A DNA stretch of 64,000 nt from Paragonimus skrjabini miyazakii (Eukaryota > Platyhelminthes > Trematoda > Plagiorchiida > Troglotrematidae), in contig JTDE01000443.1 of the NCBI GenBank assembly GCA_014338405.1, positions 1 through 64,000 on the forward strand. Reading direction: 5' to 3'. Below, piece by piece: positions 33,114-45,298 of this stretch (positions are counted from its first letter, which is position 1; every line of letters starts with the position of its first letter). The position numbers and the translations under genes were made by a program. The notes beneath the pieces are model-generated. The model did not search any database, was not told the DNA's origin, and was given only the letters and a program-made list of their open reading frames with translations.

Positions 33114-34129
33114 AGTGGAAAGGATCAACGACACGAATAATGTGTATCGAATACAGCAAAGTCGTGGTGTCAACAGTGAACGGAAGTCAACACCGCTGAT
33201 GTTGCCAGTCTCTGTGTGCATCGTTGAAACTACTTCTTCATTGTCCCTCTACACTTTTCTCGTTCTTCACTCCGTACGACAAAAACCCTGGACGCAGTTC
33301 AGCAAACACTAATTCTTCCTCATGCATAAGCAAGTGTTATACGCATCTAAAAAGAAAAATCAAGGAACCAAACCTTATTGAAGATCAGCTCATGAAGAAG
33401 GCAATATATAATGTTACTGATGTTATGCATTCGTAAACAACCGTTACCACACGGATCCGCTGTCCGAAGAAAGTCTGTAGTCTGTCTGATCCACCGGCGT
33501 AAATCATCTGCCCCGGCCCGTGTATTTAGCCTGCGCAGGTGTGCTTCGAATTATGAGAATAATCTTCATAACAAAAGAAATGACGAAACAGGCGCATGAA
33601 GCTTGGCCCGCAGCCTGCCCATAGTTGCCTGTTGGAATCAAGTACCATTCTGACCAACGAAAAAATATTAAATCTGAGTGGAAGCATCTGTATGTTACCA
33701 CAAAACCCAGTGCAATTACTCCATATATTACCCTGAGTGACCTCTACACAAATGCCAAATCCAACCCGAGTCAAAAAAATCTGACCAGCCGCAATAGGGG
33801 TTGGCTGCCTCAAAGTAGACTACAACATACCGACTCATTCGATAAATCTCCCCAAACGGATTCCTCAGCTATACATACCGTAAGCAACGAAACTGCTTCC
33901 TAGAATTGTTTTTACACAAACGCGGCTTCACTCTTTGATACTATGAACGAAACCCATTCATAGTAGGCATCACAGAGCCCTGATGTAAGGAGGAAGTGTT
34001 GGATGGTGAAGTACTTAACCCAGGCAAGACCGTGTAATAGAAAAATCGATAAAAAAGGCAGTGTAGCTCTTTTTAGGATCGCACTTATAAATCTCAAGTA
34101 TTCGTGACAGGATGTTACTGGTCACGAAA

Positions 34130-34430
34130 TATGAAGACCTTGACTGCTCCATTGAGCAAAGTGGATAGGTGTCGCCTGTCTGCATGGGGTCCTCGTGATC
34201 ACTCAAACCACTGGTTAGGAACGCTATCCGTGACAGTGGTGTGTCGTAGTCAATGGCATACCTGTATCCATACCATTTCTAGTTCTCCCGCTTAGTCTTC
34301 TTTTACTGATTTTCAATCTTCTTAGTAACGTTTTCTTCTAGGATATTCCACGTCACTGTTGAGGTGAGCGGCGGCCCGAGTCACAGTACTTTTTGGTCAG
34401 GCTCATGGCTGCTAGGATGATGATGATGTT
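34130..34430 (+). mobile_element. LINE 3' fragment
   Basis: The frame RLSAWGPRDHSNHWLGTLS, then RSQWHTCIH, matches the last residues of flatworm LINE RT proteins (a LPGWGPRD-type end). A GATGATGATGATG run at about 34417 is the likely 3' tail. The fragment is 5'-truncated. 33114-34129 has nothing recognisable. Confidence 0.6.
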
Positions 34431-34440
34431 ACTGAGTCTT

Positions 34441-37362
34441 CTTGAATCAGTCTGGCAAGTAGTTAGCACCACTCCCAGCCTCATTTGTTTGTTTGGTGTG
34501 GTTTACAGATCGCCTTCTGCACACAGAGATACTGAAGCAACGCTGCATAAATCCCTGCTTAGAGTACCAGTTTTAGGTATTGGACTGTTGCACTGTTTAT
34601 TGGACAAGCGAGACGACACGACACAAAACTTAGGCCACAGAAGCTCTAGATTTATAGAACAAGGCGATTACCATAGATGGCCGACAGACACAAAGCGAAT
34701 CAAATAAGACAGTCATATATGGCAGTCAGGGCGTCAGAAGGCAATGCGAGAAAAAATACTGTTCAGATAGCGCACAGGCGTTCGAACGCACACCTGAGTG
34801 GGACCATACCACCACCCACGACCATACCATCCGAGCTGGGCCAGCCGATCGATGTGGCGTAACGTGTCCTGGCTGTCTCGTTAGGAGATGCGCCTCCTAA
34901 CATTAGGTTATACTCAAACAAGAATGGGAGACTAATCACTCGGGGCTAGACTTCATTAACCATTTATTCAACACTGTAATGTCCTCCTCCGCTGGGGATT
35001 TCTTCGAGGCAGTAGGCGCAGCCAAACTATTCTAGCATGTCCAAAACCATACAATGTGGCCTGTGAGTCAAGCGCCACCTTGTGTTGACTAAATTTTTCC
35101 CAACAAGACTGTCATGATAGGCAATTTCAATACCACAGCTCCATTTGGTCGTAGTGGTATCTAAAGGCCTATCACAAGGCAAAGTTTGCAGAGATAAAAA
35201 ACAGTATGGCAAGGTTGGTTGGCCTGGATCTTTCACTAAACTCAGCCTAAATGACTGGCAACCCATCGGTGAGGAAATCTCCGATGGCGTTAACAACCAT
35301 TTTCCAATATTTCAGACCTAATAGACAACCGAGACACCTACGGAGTAGAACCAAACATTGGATTACATTAAAACACTCAGCCAAGTTGCGGCACACGCAA
35401 GCATTAGAGTTGGCATTTCGCAATTGCAAACCTTCGATGGATTCACCAACAGAGATGCAGAGGCGGTCAACACTCTGCGTAAACAAGAAGTGAGTGTGCA
35501 TAACTGCAAATCACGAATGACTTTTGAGCACACAGGCATTAGCAACTTAATTGAATTACCCCAAATTTCAGTGCCACAAGTCAGAATCAAATTGGCTAAA
35601 GTAAACAGCGAGTGAGATATCATTCTGGCCAGCAAAATAAGCCTAGGGAGTCAGTAGGCCTACTAGATAGTGTCACAGTAGCTGGGGTTTATGATTCATA
35701 GTATCAAGACAGATCAGGTAGGTTGGTTGCTGAAGTGCTAGTCGCTCGCTGGCTTCGATTGGTCTTATTGACTAGGAGTTGTGTTCGCAGAAATGGCGGA
35801 GTAAGTGATGCATCTTCAGCGACAGGTGTAACGCTTACTGAATAACAGGCTCTATACCACACTCTGAATCTTTTCTAATGTCCCAGTAATTTTACAGGTT
35901 GGGTACATATATCTTAAATTTTCAGTTGCACTCTCTTCTATAGTCTTGCAGACCAAAGGCGGAATTAGTCCAAAGGCTGAATAAACTTGAAGCTTGCACA
36001 TAATCTTACCGTTTTTGCGGAACCTCTTGTCACAGACAGCACACCTTGAAAGCATGACCGACTAAGTGATCGCTATACTGTACTAATCAGTTCACCACAG
36101 GTATACCACAAACCATTAACAGTCAGACACTCGAAAATACTTAGACTTCTGAAAATCAGTTACACGCACGCCAGCAAGAATTAAGAGGAACAGCATAAAC
36201 TATAAGTCTACAGGTAACATAAATTAAGACGTAGTTCACGTTGTAGATATTGCACGAGAGATTGAGTGCAAAAGATATAGTATTTGTATGCAGATTACGC
36301 CCAAGTATAAGTAGAGGATGGGGTCGGATATGAGGTAGTTTAGTTCCGACAAGCGAACAGTGATGACCCCAAATGGGTAGGACGTCTACGAGCGTCAGGC
36401 GAACTTATTGAGTTTGAGATAATGCCTCAGTTGCATTACATGTACGCTATCAGTAGCAAAGTCTGAAGTGTAGGAGTTGGATCAATAATTCACTCTGAAC
36501 TCTTGTCGTCACCATGTACAGCTAACCGACCTCCGGAATTGAGAGTGCTTCAGAAAAAACCATCAGGTTTTAAGTTAAAAGAATGTAGATTTCGACAGAA
36601 AACCATACGCAATTTTTTATAGTGCCAAAAAGGCTTGATTTCCAAAAAATAAGAATCACTTACGAACAAAGACGAATTTAGATTTTCCCCGATGGCTGTC
36701 ACTATAAAGGATAACTAAACTTGCTTCAGGCAGCCAATGTGTGTGATAGCAGTTCTTTACGGATGAGAAACAACAGTAGCATTTCATGTTGCCTACTTGA
36801 TGACCTGATCTTCCACTGAGCTTTGTTTCATCAGGATTTTCACTTCAGAAGTGCACAATAGTTGCTTTCCCATGAGGAAGTACTTGCTAAACTGTCCCCA
36901 GTGTTTTTGCCCATTGAAACTTCATCATCAGTGTAACTGATCAATTCTAAGTTTCGGTGAAGTAATCCAGCTTTTTAAATTCCGTAGGCACAATGGAAAA
37001 GATGGCCATGAAATCTATAAAATTATTTTCTTGAAAGCGATAATATTTCTTTCTGATAAATAGAAGCGAAAGCACGGTTTCATTCGTCCCCAAAGGTATG
37101 CCGAATGAAATTGCAAGGGATAATTATGGTGTGCTTTCGTACGTGAATCAGAATGTTATGAACGCTTGAGAACTCGCTGGATCAATTACAGAAAAACTGC
37201 CTTCCAAAAGGACTTGGATTACCAGTCTTCAAATAAACAAAGCGGTGACCTTTATATGCCGAAGACCGAATCGTGTGTTTCAAGTCAACTCAAAAGACAA
37301 GTGATAAAAGTCAGTTTATTCCGAATGAAAACATGAACGTCACGACAACAGATATATCAACA
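34441..37362. other. Stretch with unassigned open frames
   Basis: Nothing was identified with confidence. 36055-35852 (-) has a finger-like start (RCAVCDKRFRKNGKIMC) and 35358-35615 (+) a polar frame of 85 codons, but neither shows convincing splice sites or homology. Either could belong to a decayed mobile element. Confidence 0.3.
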
Positions 37363-37567
37363 TCATCATCATCATCATAGACAGCAATACATAAGTGGTT
37401 CACACTGATGCTTAACTGCCACACANNNNNNNNNNNNNNNNNNNNNNNNNNNNNNNNNNNNNNNNNNNNNNNNNNNNNNNNNNNNNNNNNNNNNNNNNNN
37501 NNNNNNNNNNNNNNNNNNNNNNNNNCCTTGAAAACAAACAACCAAGCTGTAAGTGAAAGTAAGGCGT

Positions 37568-37571
<4 letters not shown>
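37363..37571 (-). mobile_element. LINE-A 3' UTR end, interrupted by a sequence gap
   Basis: The left flank (ATCATCATCATCATCATAGA, then CAATACAT...CACTGATGCTTAACTGCC) and the right flank (CCTTGAAAACAAACAACCAA, then GCTGTAAGTGAAAGTAAGG) are reverse complements of the LINE-A 3' end at 62800-63020. The copy is 5'-truncated and abuts a TA microsatellite. Confidence 0.75.
37426..37525. other. Assembly gap, 100 N
   Basis: A run of exactly 100 N, probably a fixed-size placeholder inside a repeat. Confidence 0.99.

Positions 37572-37608
<37 letters not shown>
37572..37608. repeat. (AT)n microsatellite
   Basis: A perfect AT run, followed by a near-palindrome (ATTTGTAAGACG ... CGTCCTACAAAT) around a second AT-rich centre to about 37647. 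Confidence 0.9.
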
Positions 37609-37611
<3 letters not shown>

Positions 37612-37649
37612 AAGACGATATATATATGTATACCGTCCTACAAATAAAC

Positions 37650-40157
37650 CAGAATTAGAAGACTGAAGGACAGATACCGCAAACAGTAGTGAAAGCCACA
37701 GAGCGCGATGGATTGAAAGCTAAATAAACAGAAAATGAATTTCAGCCTATCTTGATTGGCCCAAATCGTTTTCCATTAGGAGGCGTTTCCGGGTGAAAAA
37801 TGGGATTATCTGAAAAAGTGATATTTTTAAGTCTTTCCACAATTTTCACTTCCTTCAAAATCATAATCTACTGTTTCAAAACTTTCTCAGCCGTCTTGAA
37901 CCCTGATTCCAGCGACTGCTGTTTAGATGAAATCTGTCGAAATACATCTATCGCGTCCACCTTTCGGTTATACGGGAAACTACACGAGAGTGTCGTGGGC
38001 AGCCAAATTTGATAGGGTTTTCATAAGGCAATTAGTTTTTACTCGAGAGGTTGTTTACAACTAATCCCTCGTTTTAATTTTCTACCGCGCCTGTCTGCTG
38101 AAACTCATGAGTTTGCATTTTCAGAAAGTTTGAGTATTGCTCCCATGTGCAGAGATAATCACTAATTCGCACTTGCCCTCGATATTTTCGAAACAATTGA
38201 AACTTAGCGCCACATTTTTCCAACTGAGAATATCTCCATGAGTTGTTTGACAAATTCTAAGCCCAAATTTGAAGTGCGTACATTATTACAGAACCAGATA
38301 ACCAAATTTAACCGGTGGGTCCCGAATAGTTCACATACGAGGAAGTAAAAATCCCATAGAGCATACTCGTTGTCTTAGGTGCAATTCCAAAACAGAACCT
38401 TATGACTATTCAGCTAGAGTCCAATAAGATGCTTATTAAAAATGAACTTAAACAACGCCATGGTGAGTACTTTTACAACACAATTCATAATCGTTTCAGA
38501 ATGGAACAGGAGTTGGCCAGCGTTTAAAGTGTTGATCGTTGCAATACAAATTGACGAGAGTCCGAAATACATCCATGAGAGTAACAGAAACTAGGTAATT
38601 ACTAGCTTGCGGAGTTGTGAAGAGACACCCAGATTCACAGGGCGCAAGTTTAGCTCAACAAGACCAGTAAACACCGTTGCGTAAATAATAACACGGGTTA
38701 TTAAAAGCAGACCAAGATCAGTGTAAAAGGCGAATTCTAAGAATCTTTTGGCTACTTACCGCTAACTGTAGAAACAAAACTGAAAGTGGACCGATAGACG
38801 ACAAGTCCATGTGGCCGGAAGTCAATCTATTCATCATTGCCTCGGCTTTTTTGACCAAATTCTGTTTTCTTTTAGTCTAGGGTGAACCACAAACATAAGA
38901 AAACGATCGACAAAACTGTTGACAAAACCATCTTGAGGATGCTATCGAGAAAAACTTAAGCAATACACACTAGAGGAGAAACAGATCTAGTCAACAAAGA
39001 CACTTGAAGAAACATGCGCATAACGTTATAAACCAACTTTATTAAGTCAGGAAAAAGTAACATACTATAAAAACGGAAACCAACAGACTCCCCGAACCGT
39101 CATAGAAACAGTCATAGAGATCGAGCCAAATGATTAAAGTAGTAAGGATTCATTGCCACAGATTTATCCCGAACTACACAGCGCCCAATATCGTGTGTTA
39201 TCAAACCATCTGTAGGTCGGGTGCTATTAGACTGTAGAAACGTGGGCGCAACCTGTGCGGAAAAATCCGATCTAACTGACAAAACTATAGTTATTGGAAG
39301 ACGTGGTTTCACATATTATTGATGATCCGTCTGAAACAAAATGTGCACTTTTCTCTGTCTGCCCCTTAAAATTCATAATAAGCCCTATTCAGCCTGTACA
39401 TAAAACCAACTGACTCGGCTAATGTGACAATATTTTGGCTTTATCGTTAGCCCGCTGCATTTAATAGGTCTAATCAGGTTGTGCGGCCTACTCCAAGGAC
39501 TTTCAATTCCATTACTGGTTACCTCAATTGTTTTCGATCTCTTCGACACCGACTGTAACCTTACTTTCTTCACAGTCTTCTGTTTACTTCGCCTCACAAG
39601 TCACAGGAAACGGGCAGCAAACGCAAGTATCTCAATAAACATGGTCAATTTGTGATGTCACTTTATGCACACACTTATGCCTAGACCAGTACCGCCATGT
39701 TCGCAATGAACACAAGCTAATGGATGATCTAAGGAAGCACTAACAGTTTGTAGATAACTACACAATACTTTATTGTCCTCACATTTTCAATTACAGTGAT
39801 TCCAGCCTACAAACTCCAATTAGTGGATGGCTCATTATTAAAATCTATTGTGAACATCGTAGATCTCATGTGAACACGCCCACCGACTCTAATTCAAATA
39901 ATCTATGTGATGAAAAAATTCGGGTTCTAAAAAAATAGTTACTCACTCGAGACTAATCAGGCGGCAAAAATTGACAACAAGTCATTTATAGCATTTTGAA
40001 ACTCACTACACATAAAGCAAATGTGAGTGGCAGATGAGTAACCAAACTTAAGATACGAGTTTACATTTGTGACAAATTGCCTAACGAACAGATAAAAAGA
40101 CACAAACACACGAGTACGTCTACATATCAAAACAATAGAGGAAGGGATTAATTTTAC
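37650..40157. other. Mostly unassigned; possible minor exons on the minus strand
   Basis: Within this stretch, 39596-39510 (-) is a basic frame (RSKQKTVKKVRLQSVSKRSK) after an AG acceptor. 39312-39112 (-) is open for 66 codons. Both could be exons of the nuclear-type gene next door, but their phases do not join directly to the 40158-40762 exon, so I do not call them. Confidence 0.3.
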
Positions 40158-40762
40158 CTTATTCAAGGACGAGGATTCCTCGGCATCCAATGGGTTCAGA
40201 GAAGCACTTTCAGGATCACGTTGAGAGTCATTTTTTGCGGATGGAATAACGGAGTCAGGCAACACAGCGTCCGGTTGAAAAGAGTGTGACAGTTTTGAAC
40301 CAATGGAGTTGTTCCCCCGGTCGGATGTAGGTTGAGAAGAAATATCACGGGATACCTTTTTCTCTAGTAGGCATTGTTGTGAAGCAGTACCAACAAGTTT
40401 GGGAGATAGGTTATTGGGATTCAATGCATCCTCGTCTTCGGAAGAATCGCTATAGCTAATGATACCAGGAACACCGGAGTACTCATTACAACCAATCTCG
40501 GGAATTGTTTTAGTTGCTACCGATTGTTTTGACTTGCGTGAGGACGTTTGATGACCGGATGAGTGCTTTCTTTTACGACGAACCGACTTAGCTTTGTTCC
40601 GAATGGAAGGGTTCCCTTGCATTTGGAGATACTCATCAAATTCTGACAAATATCGCTTGTATTCATCCGGCATTTCGGTTTGAGTTTCTCCAGAGTTTAT
40701 ATGCCGATAGATTGGTAATTGAGTTAGAGGATTTACTTGTACAGTCCATTCACAAACAGGTG
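40158..40762 (-). CDS. Coding exon of an unrecognised, probably nuclear, protein
   Basis: 605 nt between a strong acceptor (tttatttgttttaactag) and donor gtaaaa, starting with two bases of a split codon and ending in phase 0. The first 50 residues are ordered (PVCEWTVQVNPLTQLPIYRH; EMPDEYKRYLSEFDEYLQMQ). Next comes a strongly basic patch (KSVRRKRKHSSGH, a likely nuclear localisation signal), then a Ser/Asp/Glu-rich region (SDSSEDEDALNPNNLSPK). This is the longest open coding stretch in the window. I cannot name the family. It may be the 5' part of the minus-strand gene at 23447-29738 or a separate gene. Confidence 0.7.
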
Positions 40763-42354
40763 CTAGTTAAAACAAATAAACGTTCGCCAGAATAAGCACA
40801 CAAACTTTGGGCAACAAATTGACATGGGTGGTGGAGCATATAGAAGAACACGGCTCTGGCTCGAACATCATTGCATTTTCACGTACGAATGCTCGCTTCG
40901 TGATATTAACTATCCAAGTGCCCTTTTCTACATAGTGAACAGACTCAAACTTATCAATTTACAAAGGAGTTTACTAGTCCCTCTTGTTTCCGTCCGACCG
41001 GATATCAGATCGTTAGATTATGTACGAACAAAGTAATCAATATGAATTGCCATGGAAAAATTAGCGCATTTGTTCGATGATCTGCAGTTGGTTTGAATTC
41101 GGTAAGAGCTACTGATTTTCAGGCTACCGATAAACCGGCTGATGTCCGTTTGTTAAGTATGTAATGAATATGTATCCTACGACAGTGGAAATTTTGCGTC
41201 GTACCGGTGACGTACGAGTAAAATAGCTTAACAGTAAAAATCAAACGAGTCCACAGCTCATACGATGAAAGTAAAACAACGGTAATTCGACTCATTTAAA
41301 TTAACATTGCAGAGGAATGTTTGATATCGTAGCATACTTTTTGACAGGTGTATAGAGATGGACTTATGGAAATGACTCGACCATATAACCGTACTGAAAT
41401 TTGTCAGTATCAATTGGTAACCGGCTAAAATCTGAACATGCAACGTTTTTCTTGTATAAATAGGGATATATCGCGTGCTTCATAGTTCACATAACTTAAA
41501 AAAATGTGCGAACTAATCCGCTAGTGTAACACGCATCATATCCACATCCTCCCATTCTTAACATATTTGTCAACTGCCTCTTCATAAACTAACGATAATT
41601 CAACTGGTTAAGCATAATTCATAGTTCTCAGTTGAAAGTAAGTACTAACTTTGAGCACACTAACATTCAGTTTTCAATGTGAGTATATTTTATGCTACTC
41701 ATTGAATCACCGCTGTTCCCTTTTGACAATCGTACATCGCTTGTAAACTGAACAAACCCTAATATTCTGGCTTTGAGGACTTTATTTCAGCCGAAAAGAA
41801 TGTGTGCCTCTCCTAGCTACCTTAATTATGGCAACTTATTCCGCTGTGGAAAGCTATTCGGTCGCTCAATATTACCAGATACCGTCAGGGAAGCTGTGTT
41901 ACAAGGTCATCCAATTTGACCAGGAATACGCTCTACTAATTGCGTATTGACTTACAATTTTGTGAATACACATTATACACCCAAATCTTTGAATTTACAT
42001 AGGACAATACAGTCTGAACACAAGTTTTCCAGTGCATTACGAAATCCTTGGGGAGATTATATAAACTACAAAGCCATTCTATTCTATTACCTTCTTCCTA
42101 GTTTGCTTATTTACTTCGGTCTCGACACTAACATCTCAGAATGCAGGATTACCAACACAGAATCAGTAAACAGCTACAAACCACCTGGCGTTCGTGAGTT
42201 TAGAATCTGAATACGCATATCAAAAGATCAGATAAACACTGAAAATTGAAATTACTAAAGCCCAACTCACCCGATGTGACCGGCTGAGGACAAAAAACAG
42301 AAATCGCGTCCACTTCCTAGAAATATCATTCGAACAAGAAAAGTAAAAACGTAC
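40763..42354. other. Probable intron, nothing recognised
   Basis: AT-rich sequence with no exon-like or repeat-like feature I can support. Confidence 0.35.
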
Positions 42355-42441
42355 GGCCAAAAAATCCTTTAATTTCAAATGTAATCCAAGCGATTCTTGT
42401 AGCACCGTCATTGTTCCATGAAAACGTGAAGTTCGTTAGAT
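42355..42441 (-). CDS. Probable exon upstream of the 40158-40762 exon
   Basis: 87 nt, acceptor ttgtttgtttcaaag and donor gtacgt (the same donor as UTP15 exon 1). The frame is LTNFTFSWNNDGATRIAWIT, then FEIKGFFG. It leaves one base that joins the two bases at the start of the next exon to give a Pro codon, so the phases match. No family was recognised. Confidence 0.5.
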
Positions 42442-43249
42442 CTTTGAAACAAACAAAATTACGGTGGATGCAGAGACACTAAAAATACAATTGTCAAACT
42501 ACCATAAATTGCGATCGACTGTGTAACAGCAATTCAAGTTACAGGGAAGACAATGACAAAGGCTTTCGCCCAAAACACTATTTAATAAGGGAGAGCAGAA
42601 AGCCATTATGGTTTAGTTGAAATATAGTCCCCATGATGAGAATTTTGTCAAAACATAAAATGAGCGGATACTTTTATTTGATTGAGAATTTTTAAAATTG
42701 CTAACTGCCTCTCAATGAATGAGGAGCGAATGGTATTGCACTGATGAGTTATGCTTAACATACCGTGCGGATAAGTCTGAACTATAACGACCATAAGAGA
42801 TAAGCTATTCTGTTTTCATGAAACTTGGGTTGATCCTGATATTACACTGGGATTTGAAAGCAACTCACTGGATAGTTTACTGCCAAACCAACCAGAATAA
42901 TATTAGCTAATACGACATAGTTCTGTTCGGAAGTTCTGCCAGACATTATGTAGAAGATATAGTGTGCCTGCTGTTGGTACATATACTCACGTACCTAGTC
43001 AGCAATATAACCGTCAATTCATATGATGTTGCACTCCGGTTAAAAATCCCGAAGTAAGCTAACGCTTTTTACTTGCGTACATATAACACCAAGCCGTTTA
43101 CAAAGTACGTCGTAACATGGGGAGTAGGTTTCTACGAAATTTCCCTAATCACCTGAATCACTCATAAAATGGTAAGTGCACTGCCATATCGTGGTGCAAC
43201 ACCTTCCTTCAAAACTGTCAAAGAGTGATGACAATTTGGATTTGGTCAA

Positions 43250-44115
43250 AAGCTTTATCTACTCTCAGAGTTGCATCGCAGCCGGTAGTAGATATGAAGA
43301 AGCGACCACCCTATGTACCGGATCCACGCCGTTAGAATAGGACGTCTCTAGCGCTGCCATAACAACCATCTCTCGCTAAGGGAAGCCGTTGTAAGTGCAA
43401 TACTGTTCCACGGCTATGAAACATAGTCATTCCGAGTTGAGAATGTTATTCGTTTCCAGCAATCCTCTGGGGAGCATGACGACGTTTGATGATGTGCATA
43501 GCTTCTAATAGAGCGCAGAAGTTTCACATCACTTAGGGTGGTTCTGACTAGTCTGACGAACGCAAACTTATTGCTTACCATAGCGTACCTTATTTAAGTC
43601 CCACGAAAGTGAAGGGGGGAACAACGAGGTGGACATTCAATGAATTGGATTAGGGGTATGAAGAAAGTGGTATCAAGTCTAGACTTTTCTAATACCTTTC
43701 GCCCAATCGGATGGAATCCAAAAAAATCCAGTGTCCCTAGCTAAAAACACTGGAAGGTGCTTCTATAATCCAAGGTGGAAATTTTGTTTCTTGATACGCC
43801 TTTTCTTGTAAAACAAAAATTGCAAAATCCCACACAAGCAACAAAAACTTCCAGAGCACATGACAAAATGTCTGTTTTTTTGTTCGTTCGTCTTGTTCTG
43901 TTTTTTTTTTATAGCTGGGTCGTTTGTTTGCAAAATGCAACCACGTTGATATCGAATGTAGACGTAGTTATTTTTAGTAGTTAGGTCAATTCCCCTTCCC
44001 TATTTTTTTCTCCTCTCTTCTTGTACAGTTTGCTTTTTTCTTCATGGTTATGTGGCAGTTAAGCATCAGTGAAAAACTCTGATGTATTGCTGTCTATGAT
44101 AGTGATAATGACGAT
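43250..44115 (+). mobile_element. LINE-A 3' part: decayed RT C-terminus and 3' UTR
   Basis: From about 43390 a frame reads VSAILFHGYET, stop, SFRVENVIRFQQ, a decayed version of the VRAVLLYGCETWPLRVEDVR block. The LINE-A 3' end follows at 43958-44110: TGTAGACGTAGTTATTTTTA, CTTCATGGTTATGTGGCAGT, CTGATGTATTGCTGTCTATG, and a degenerate TGATAATGACGATGG tail. 42442-43249 shows nothing clear. Confidence 0.7.
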
Positions 44116-45298
44116 GGTTTGTTTTCATCAACTTATTCCTTTATTTCTTTTATAGTATCTAGCTGGAACTCGATCGGTCTTCAGAAACGTGTACAGTAAC
44201 AACAGCATAATAATCACAGTCTTCAATGTGGAACCCTTGCTCATGATCTTCATGCGAGAATAAAATCAGACATCTGGACTTATCAGCGTCGGAGCCCTCA
44301 ACTAAAAGGATTTGGAAGACCCAAATTCAAAATTGTGCAGAAGGTGACAGAATCTCTTCGCTATTTAACGTTTCTGTCCTGAAGGCCAATGACAAACACC
44401 GAGTCAAATGGAATGATCAATTGTACTGGTCAACCAGGGTAGTTGGATTAAATAAAGGACGTACAAACTCACATGAGGACTATCTGGTTTCAATGGACCG
44501 TGAAGTCAAAGTCCCGTGCTGCTGTATAACGGGACAAATATCACAGGGCTACCACATCAAACTCTGTGTTTCACCCTGAACAACTGGAATGTATCCAGGT
44601 CAGGTAATAATGATGGAGTTTTACGATCATGAATTGCAGCATCCATCACTTAGCCCAATCTGGTCAGCTAAGACGCAGTTTTTCAGATATATCCACAATT
44701 TTGATGGTATGGTATAGTTGGCGGCATCCGAAACGGATTAGCCTGTCACAGTGACTGAGGCCAAAGGATGCCTGCGCTTTAAACCATCACCCCAAGTGGC
44801 TTGCACTACACCACTTGCGGTTCCATCCACACATCACGTATCCGCTGTAAACCCGGAGGAATAAGACCAGTAGGTGTGTAAGTGAAGCCTTTGTGTCCAG
44901 CTGGCCAATGCTGGTTAGCCAAATGAATGGCTAGCACGAAGAGGAAACCCTTATCTCTCGGAAAACAAACAGTGAGAGAGACTGCAATGACAAGATCTAT
45001 ACTAGGAAGCAAAATGTGTGAAATGTAATACAAGAAGCATTTCAGTATACGAGTGCATGGTAATGCATTTTAGAGAGGATAAAGTTGAAAAACAAAACTC
45101 AAATTTGATCTATGAAAAGATCAGACAGATGATTCATCATTCAATACACCAACAAAGCCCAATAAAAGAATAGGTAAAAGATCACAGACACCCAAGTTTC
45201 TGAAAAGAGAAGCGGATTAGTTGCCAAACGACCATGGCCTTGGTCGATGCAATAGTTAACAGAAGTAGAATGGATATGCTGATATGACCTACCTGAGC
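44116..45298. other. Unassigned, possibly LINE-B 3' UTR
   Basis: It follows the LINE-B stop codon on the minus strand and may contain its 3' UTR, but I see no tail or target duplication that would fix the end. Confidence 0.3.

Noticed and set aside
35852..36055. Minus-strand frame with CAVCDKRFRKNGKIMC, finger-like
   Set aside because: The cysteine spacing does not complete a known finger, and no start or splice context supports it.
43737..43984. Lys-rich minus-strand and Phe/Val-rich plus-strand frames
   Set aside because: Both lie in a decayed LINE-A 3' region and have low-complexity T/A content.
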